DNA of 64,000 bases from Cenococcum geophilum 1.58. Its lineage: Eukaryota; Ascomycota; Dothideomycetes; Gloniales; Gloniaceae. Of the stretch, positions 63,237-64,000 are shown piece after piece. The notes beneath the pieces were generated by a model. The model searched no databases and was not told where the DNA came from. It saw nothing but the letters and a program-made list of their open reading frames with translations. Location of the stretch: the NCBI GenBank assembly GCA_001692895.1, contig KV748183.1, positions 372,001 through 436,000 of the forward strand, written 5' to 3'. A program made the position numbers and the translations under genes. Position 1 is the first letter of the stretch, and each line of letters starts with the position of its first letter.

Positions 63237-64000
63237 GTAAATATATAATTAGAATATTATAGGCGCATTAGCTAGCCTAAAAGGTATTACTAAATACTTA
63301 AAATAGCCATATTGGGTCTTAAAAGTAGTGTTTTACCTATCCCCTTCTTTACTATAGAGCCTATAATAGGCGTCTTATCATTCTAACTTTGTAAAGATCT
63401 TTTCCCTAAATAGTTAATCTAGCATTTTACTAACTAATAATAGTGGGTAATGGTTTATAATTATAATCTTATTAAGACTGTAATAGTCTATATATAGCCT
63501 TATAGTTCTATCTAGTTTTAGGATAAAGAGAATTGGCGCGCCTATTGGCAACTTATTAAACCAGATCTATCCCTTTCTAGTAAGCTATTAAGGTACTCCT
63601 ATAGGATCTTAAGCTCTTTATATAAGAGGTTATAGATAGGAAGATTCGGCGGTTATTTACCTTCTTTTAGATTAATTATATAATAATACTCTAAGTTCTA
63701 TAGTAGGACTTTAGCTCTCCTACCCGAAAATACCCTTAGTAAGTCCCTTAGGCCTACTAGAATATTTAATAAATTAGGGTCGCGTTTATCCTCTATATTA
63801 TTATTAGGTAGGTCCTAAAGCTCTATTAAGATACTTATAGGTAGAGTTATGCGTTATAGTAGTTGCTTATATATAGTTACCACCGTATATTAAACCATTA
63901 CATATAGTAGCTAGTAGAGGGTAGGAAGTTCTTTAACGTAATATTTAAGGTATTAAAGCATATTTTCTACCTATTACTTAAGCCAGAGTAACCTATAGCG
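63237..64000 (-). mobile_element. Gypsy fossil H: N-terminal RT part, running off the window
   Basis: Minus-strand continuation of Gypsy fossil H beyond the Copia A insertion. In minus sense it shows an RT block of the type GAPILF..K.D...R...DY..LNK followed by a YPLP...-like block (about 63,400-63,580) and a KIFTKL-type block, the fingers and palm-start region that precede the YLDD block found at about 39,700-39,745. The element continues past the right edge, so its 5' LTR is not seen. It is broken, like the other part. Confidence 0.8.

Overview
This window looks like a gene-free, AT-rich transposon graveyard from a filamentous ascomycete (Pezizomycotina, perhaps Dothideomycetes). CpA and its complement TpG are scarce, TpA is in excess, and former coding frames are full of TAA and TAG where CAA, CAG or TGG would be expected. 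That is the mark of repeat-induced point mutation (RIP). I found no intact host protein gene, rRNA, tRNA or CRISPR array. The genus cannot be settled from this sequence alone.

Layout. 1-3,040: RIP-altered DNA, a small GC-rich island, then four unrelated minisatellites back to back (18, 20, about 12 and about 41 bp units) with a 10-bp repeat between the last two and a 10-N gap. 3,040-16,914: unassigned RIP-altered DNA with a 164-bp direct repeat pair 12 kb apart, a 17-bp tandem array, a 36-bp-arm palindrome and a very long relic reading frame (about 8.2-13.4 kb, + strand) that carries an 81-bp, codon-phased tandem repeat. Part of this relic recurs inverted at 25.3-26.0 kb. 17,093-23,036: a full-length Tad1/I-type LINE (LINE-1) with two recognisable ORFs, inserted into one copy of a 502-bp repeat whose uninterrupted twin lies at 5,066-5,567. 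23.4-32.2 kb: unassigned, including a G-rich tract.

32,216 to the window end is a nest of insertions. Two minus-strand Ty3/Gypsy fossils form the floor (G, 32.2-34.1 kb; H, about 37-39.8 kb and again 63.2-64 kb). A 144-bp LINE scrap sits in G's integrase. Copia element A split H's reverse transcriptase. A was then hit by Copia C (minus strand, in gag), by a second full-length LINE (LINE-2, in integrase) and by Copia B (near its 3' end). All but G and H have both boundaries and target-site duplications visible. With the insertions removed, A is about 5.93 kb, matching C (5.94 kb) and B (6.00 kb). LTR divergence follows the nesting order: A greatest, C intermediate, B least.

Nothing here works together as a living pathway. 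The interest lies in the insertion history, the unidentified long relic frame, the tandem repeats and the few islets that escaped RIP.
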